DNA from: an uncultured Leptolinea sp. | Lineage (GTDB): Bacteria; Chloroflexota; Anaerolineae; Anaerolineales; Anaerolineaceae | NCBI GenBank assembly: GCA_903828565.1 | Contig: CAIKMQ010000029.1 | Span: 29,693 to 93,692 of the forward strand | Length of the DNA: 64,000 bases | Direction: 5' to 3' | Part shown: in pieces, positions 61,154 through 64,000 of the stretch | How positions within the stretch are numbered: position 1 is the stretch's first letter | How the letters are laid out: each line of letters begins with the position of its first letter | Notes under the pieces: model-generated | What the model saw: only the letters and a program-made list of their open reading frames with translations | Told to the model about the DNA's origin: nothing | Databases searched by the model: none | Made by a program: the position numbers and the translations under genes

Positions 61154-61293
61154 TGTCTCTCCTCAATGTATTGAATGGATTGCTATATAAGAGGGATAAC
61201 ACGAAATTGCACGCGATGGTGCGTTTAACTACGCATCTCTCGCCAGTCGTTAAGGGTGATTATATCATTGTGACTTTTTCTTGGTTGCTCTTT

Positions 61294-61866
61294 TCAGGGT
61301 TCAATTGTGTGTACCCGATTGCGATCTAGCCATTTTTTGAATGGGATGAACAAGAGCAGGGTGACCAGGGCAGCAATGATGTACACATCCCGGTCAAAAT
61401 ACCAGACGACCCCCACCAGGTAGGCCATGCCAATTCCAGCAGCAAGGTCTGAATTGCGGGTGATGACATACAGGCTGCAATAGAGGAAAAGGCCGATCAA
61501 TCCAGGCATTGGAAAGAGACCGATGAACACACCACTAGTTGTGGCGAATCCCTGACCGCCTTTAAACCCTACAAAGATTGGGAAGTCGTGTCCCAGGATG
61601 ACGGCAGCACCAGCGGCTATCATCCAGTAAAATGGCAACCCTGCCAGGTTGGCAATCAGGATGGCCGATCCTCCCTTCAGCATGTCAATTAGGGCAACTG
61701 TAATGCCGGCTTTCCAGCCGTAAATATGTTTGGTGTTTCTAGCGCCCATGTTTCCATCACCCAGCTTGCGAATATCCTGCCCGGCAGATTGCCGGGAATA
61801 GATCAGTGCTGTGGGGATGGATCCGATCAGGTAGGCAAGGATTATGACCGCAAAAAATATAAGCAT
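61294..61866 (-). CDS. plsY: Glycerol-3-phosphate acyltransferase PlsY, divergent
   Basis: PlsY transfers an acyl group from acyl-phosphate to glycerol-3-phosphate, the first step of phospholipid synthesis in most bacteria. The 190-residue product has five to seven hydrophobic helices. Motif 1 GSIPTALIYSR is present. Motif 2 is DGNMGARN where SGNxGATN is usual, and motif 3 FKGGQGFATTSG has Gln for the usual Lys. It is divergent but complete. GGAGGAAG precedes the ATG. It is divergent from ffh. Confidence 0.85.
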   Translation of the reverse strand: MLIFFAVIILAYLIGSIPTALIYSRQSAGQDIRKLGDGNMGARNTKHIYGWKAGITVALIDMLKGGSAILIANLAGLPFYWMIAAGAAVILGHDFPIFVGFKGGQGFATTSGVFIGLFPMPGLIGLFLYCSLYVITRNSDLAAGIGMAYLVGVVWYFDRDVYIIAALVTLLLFIPFKKWLDRNRVHTIEP

Positions 61867-61911
61867 GCTCTTCCTCCAAATCTGATTAATTATATTCCCT
61901 CAACCTGCTGC

Positions 61912-61940
61912 TTGACCATTTCAGGGTACCATTATAGAAT
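61912..61940 (+). promoter_or_regulatory. Promoter of ffh
   Basis: TTGACC (61912-61917) and TAGAAT (61935-61940) are separated by 17 nt. The transcript would carry about 15 nt before the ATG, with AAGGA as ribosome site. Confidence 0.75.
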
Positions 61941-61961
61941 CTTTGGTCTCAAGGATGAATG

Positions 61962-63293
61962 ATGTTCGAATCACTGACCGGAAAACTCAACACGATCTTC
62001 ACGAACCTTCGCAAGCGCGGAAAACTATCCTCAGAGGATGTCGAAGCGGTCCTGCGGGAGATACGACTTGCCCTGCTGGAAGCCGATGTTCACTACAGCG
62101 TGGTGAAAACCTTCCTTGCGCGTATACGTGAAAGGGCGATCGGCGCTGAAGTTTCACGCGCGCTTAACCCTGCCCAGCAGGTGATCAAGATCGTCCATGA
62201 AGAATTGATCCAGACACTTGGCCAACCAGAGCGGTTAAAGTTGACTGGCGAGAAACCTCGTGTCATCATGCTGATGGGCCTTCAGGGCTCGGGCAAAACG
62301 ACAGCCTCTGCGAAACTGGCGTCCCATCTCCGTTCACAGGGTGAACAGGTGATGCTGGTTGCGGCAGACCCTTACCGCCCGGCCGCCATAACCCAGTTAC
62401 AGGTGTTGGGTGAGCGCATCGGGGTCCCTGTGTTTACCCTGGATGGCGTGAAACCACCAGAACTGGCAAAGAAGGCTTTTAGCAGCGCAGAAAAATCCAG
62501 CATCAGTGTGATGATTATCGATACAGCCGGCCGATCACAATTGGATGATTCTCTGATGACAGAATTAAAAGCCATCAGTTCCAATGTCAAGCCGGTAGAG
62601 GCGTTGCTTGTAGTTGATTCGATGATCGGTCAGGAAGCACTGCGCGTTGCAGAAGGATTCCGGGATGCGGTCACGATCACCGGGCTCATTCTGACAAAGA
62701 TGGATGGGGATGCCAGGGGTGGTGCAGCCATTTCCATCCGCGAAGTCACTGGTGTTCCGGTGAAATTCATCTCCACTGGCGAGAATATCGATGCCATGGA
62801 AGCATACCAGCCGGACAGGTTGGCATCTCGCATCCTGGGAATGGGTGATATTCTTGGCCTGATCCAAAAAGCTGAAGCTGCTTATGATTCAGAAACTGCT
62901 GAAAAACAAGCGGCAGCCTTTGCCAGCGGGCAGTTTACCCTGGATGATTTTGCAGACCAGTTGAAGCAAATGAAGAAACTGGGTGGAATTTCCCAGATAT
63001 TTGACATGCTTCCAGGCGATCTGAGCAAAGCCGCCAAATCTGTATCTCCACAGGAAACGGAAAATAGGTTAAAATTGACCGAAGCAATTCTCAGTTCGAT
63101 GACGCGTGCGGAACGGCGTAATCCTGAGATCCTGAATGCGAACCGTCGCAGACGCATAGCAGCCGGGTCTGGCACAGATGTGATGCAAGTCAATCAGGTG
63201 CTGAAGCAGTTCCGCGATACACAACGCATCATGAAAACATTGAAGAAATCAGGCAACCGGGGTCTTCCCGGCCTGTTTCGCAACCTGAAGTAG
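61962..63293 (+). CDS. ffh: Signal recognition particle protein Ffh (SRP54)
   Basis: Ffh binds signal sequences on ribosomes with SRP RNA and delivers them to FtsY. The 443-residue product has an N domain (MFESLTGKLNTIF), a GTPase G domain with GLQGSGKTTASAKLA, DTAGRSQLDD and TKMDGDARGG, and a Met-rich M domain (about residues 310-430; FRDTQRIMKTLKK). I use the ATG at 61962 because AAGGA is 6 nt upstream; the adjacent ATG at 61959 is also possible. It heads the conserved ffh-rpsP-khpA-rimM order. Confidence 0.97.
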   Translation: MFESLTGKLNTIFTNLRKRGKLSSEDVEAVLREIRLALLEADVHYSVVKTFLARIRERAIGAEVSRALNPAQQVIKIVHEELIQTLGQPERLKLTGEKPRVIMLMGLQGSGKTTASAKLASHLRSQGEQVMLVAADPYRPAAITQLQVLGERIGVPVFTLDGVKPPELAKKAFSSAEKSSISVMIIDTAGRSQLDDSLMTELKAISSNVKPVEALLVVDSMIGQEALRVAEGFRDAVTITGLILTKMDGDARGGAAISIREVTGVPVKFISTGENIDAMEAYQPDRLASRILGMGDILGLIQKAEAAYDSETAEKQAAAFASGQFTLDDFADQLKQMKKLGGISQIFDMLPGDLSKAAKSVSPQETENRLKLTEAILSSMTRAERRNPEILNANRRRRIAAGSGTDVMQVNQVLKQFRDTQRIMKTLKKSGNRGLPGLFRNLK

Positions 63294-63380
63294 AACCACT
63301 GGAGCGCCCCTTTCGCGCCTCTCAACCACTGGCCTATATTTCAGGTAAAAATTAGTTAAATCAACAGGAGAGTTATTTAG

Positions 63381-63719
63381 ATGGTACGCATTCGTCTTCG
63401 TCGTGTCGGGTTGAAAGCCCAGCCCAGTTATCGCATCATCGCCGCGGATAAAGAAGCACCCCGTGATGGCCGCTTCCTTGAGATCCTCGGTTTCTACAAT
63501 CCCCGCACCAATCCTTCTACTGTAGAAGTAAAGGAAGATCGGGTTTATGATTGGCTGAGCAAAGGTGCCCAGCCCAGCGATTCGGTTGTTCAGATCTTCA
63601 ACAGCATTGGTTTGCTGGAGCGCTTCAAGCGGGTGAAAGCCGGCGAGAGTCTGGAAGCCGTCCTCGCGGACGCTGCTGCTGCCAAGGCAAAGCGTCCAGT
63701 CAATCAGAGAACCGGTTAG
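63381..63719 (+). CDS. rpsP: 30S ribosomal protein S16
   Basis: S16 is an early assembly protein of the small ribosomal subunit that contacts 16S rRNA. The product has 112 residues, with the typical start MVRIRLRRVGLKAQPSYRI and DKEAPRDGRFLEILGFYNPR. The C-terminal tail (ADAAAAKAKRPVNQRTG) is basic and of usual length. AGGAGAG precedes the ATG. The 87-nt gap after ffh holds no other gene. Confidence 0.98.
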   Translation: MVRIRLRRVGLKAQPSYRIIAADKEAPRDGRFLEILGFYNPRTNPSTVEVKEDRVYDWLSKGAQPSDSVVQIFNSIGLLERFKRVKAGESLEAVLADAAAAKAKRPVNQRTG

Positions 63720-63754
63720 TACTTCGCTTACCCGTAACCGGGAAAGGAACCGTT

Positions 63755-63991
63755 TTGAAAGAATTGATCGAATACATTGCCCGTTCGTTGGTAGACCATC
63801 CTGAAGAAGTTCAGGTGGCACAACGGAATTCAGGCGGCAGGGTCAATCTGGAATTGCAGGTTGCCAAAGAAGATATGGGTCGCGTGATCGGCAAAGGTGG
63901 TAAAGTAGCCAATGCAATCCGCATATTATTGCGCGTTGCTGCATCAGCTGAAGGAAAATCTGTTAACCTGGACGTGATTGAACCAAAATGA
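63755..63991 (+). CDS. khpA: KhpA, KH-domain RNA-binding protein
   Basis: This 78-residue protein has one KH domain, with the GxxG RNA-binding loop in DMGRVIGKGGKVANAIRILL. The start is a TTG at 63755 (LKELIEYIARSLVDHPEEV in homologue position), preceded by AAAGGA. The ATG-initiated longer frame overlaps rpsP out of frame and is not real. KhpA with KhpB binds many transcripts and affects cell elongation in streptococci. It overlaps the next gene by ATGA. Confidence 0.93.
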   Translation: MKELIEYIARSLVDHPEEVQVAQRNSGGRVNLELQVAKEDMGRVIGKGGKVANAIRILLRVAASAEGKSVNLDVIEPK

Positions 63992-64000
63992 CCAAAAACC
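63988..64000 (+). CDS. Start of the next gene, probably rimM (partial)
   Basis: An ATG at 63988 overlaps the khpA stop (ATGA) and reads MTKN up to the window edge. In the conserved gene order ffh-rpsP-khpA the next gene is usually rimM (16S rRNA processing). Only four codons are visible. Confidence 0.35.

Overview
The window reads as a gene-dense bacterial chromosome with moderate GC. It shows no insertion sequence, prophage, CRISPR array or tRNA gene. It most likely comes from Chloroflexota, class Anaerolineae or a close relative. That placement is an inference from the Pro/Thr-rich linkers behind lipoprotein signals, the eukaryotic-type citrate synthase, the group 4 [NiFe] hydrogenase, two DegV proteins, the DUF1015 protein and the style of the secreted M23/CAP/TolB-like proteins. 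No 16S rRNA is present to confirm it.

Layout. 1-2450 (-): anti-sigma factor (cut by the window edge), ECF sigma factor, deoxynucleoside kinase, CatA-like acetyltransferase. 2568-7193 (+): tex and a TPR/lytic-transglycosylase lipoprotein. 7273-10059 (-): pyruvate phosphate dikinase. 10244-13101 (+): a small coiled-coil protein and a three-gene ABC importer. 13107-17487 (-): MenA/UbiA, DegV, an orphan NarL-type regulator, an EamA permease and a GyrI-like protein. 17638 (+): a CBS-pair protein. 18123-21149 (-): a DUF2089 / SHOCT-like / pentapeptide-repeat / MFS operon.

21402-24596 (-) is the most interesting locus: a compact three-gene operon of a divergent family B DNA polymerase (PolB2-like), a 97-residue helical protein and a degenerate RecA-fold protein. 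Its near-consensus promoter contains a LexA-like palindrome. The recA promoter at 50.6 kb has a related palindrome in the same place, so an SOS-controlled DNA-damage function is suggested.

24764-35011 (+) is a long, overlapping operon for an energy-converting group 4 [NiFe] hydrogenase. It has two antiporter-like subunits, both Ni-binding CxxC motifs in the large subunit and a dedicated endopeptidase, followed by a cation diffusion facilitator and a metallopeptidase. 35008-37824 (-) carries an orphan ModB, its PadR regulator and a secreted PAN-domain protein. 38022-39670 (-) is cysK-cysE behind a structured leader with an internal terminator. 39905-46100 holds acnA and icd diverging from an iclR-type regulator plus citrate synthase, which together form the oxidative TCA branch to 2-oxoglutarate. 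RNase P RNA lies at 46111-46511 (-). 46686-48924 (+) pairs a PfkB kinase with ahcY for S-adenosylhomocysteine recycling.

48973-50560 (-) is recA followed by an Ig-like lipoprotein. 50619-55482 is an envelope cluster (two M23 peptidases, a PD40 propeller protein and a CAP-LysM protein) fired partly from one symmetric -10 element. 55509-61866 (-) carries DUF1015, DegV, two MFS carriers, PlsC and PlsY. The right end (+) is the conserved ffh-rpsP-khpA-rimM order.

A recurring theme is leaderless expression. Several genes have a -10 box 6-10 nt before the ATG and no Shine-Dalgarno sequence, while most other genes carry clear GGAGG-type sites.
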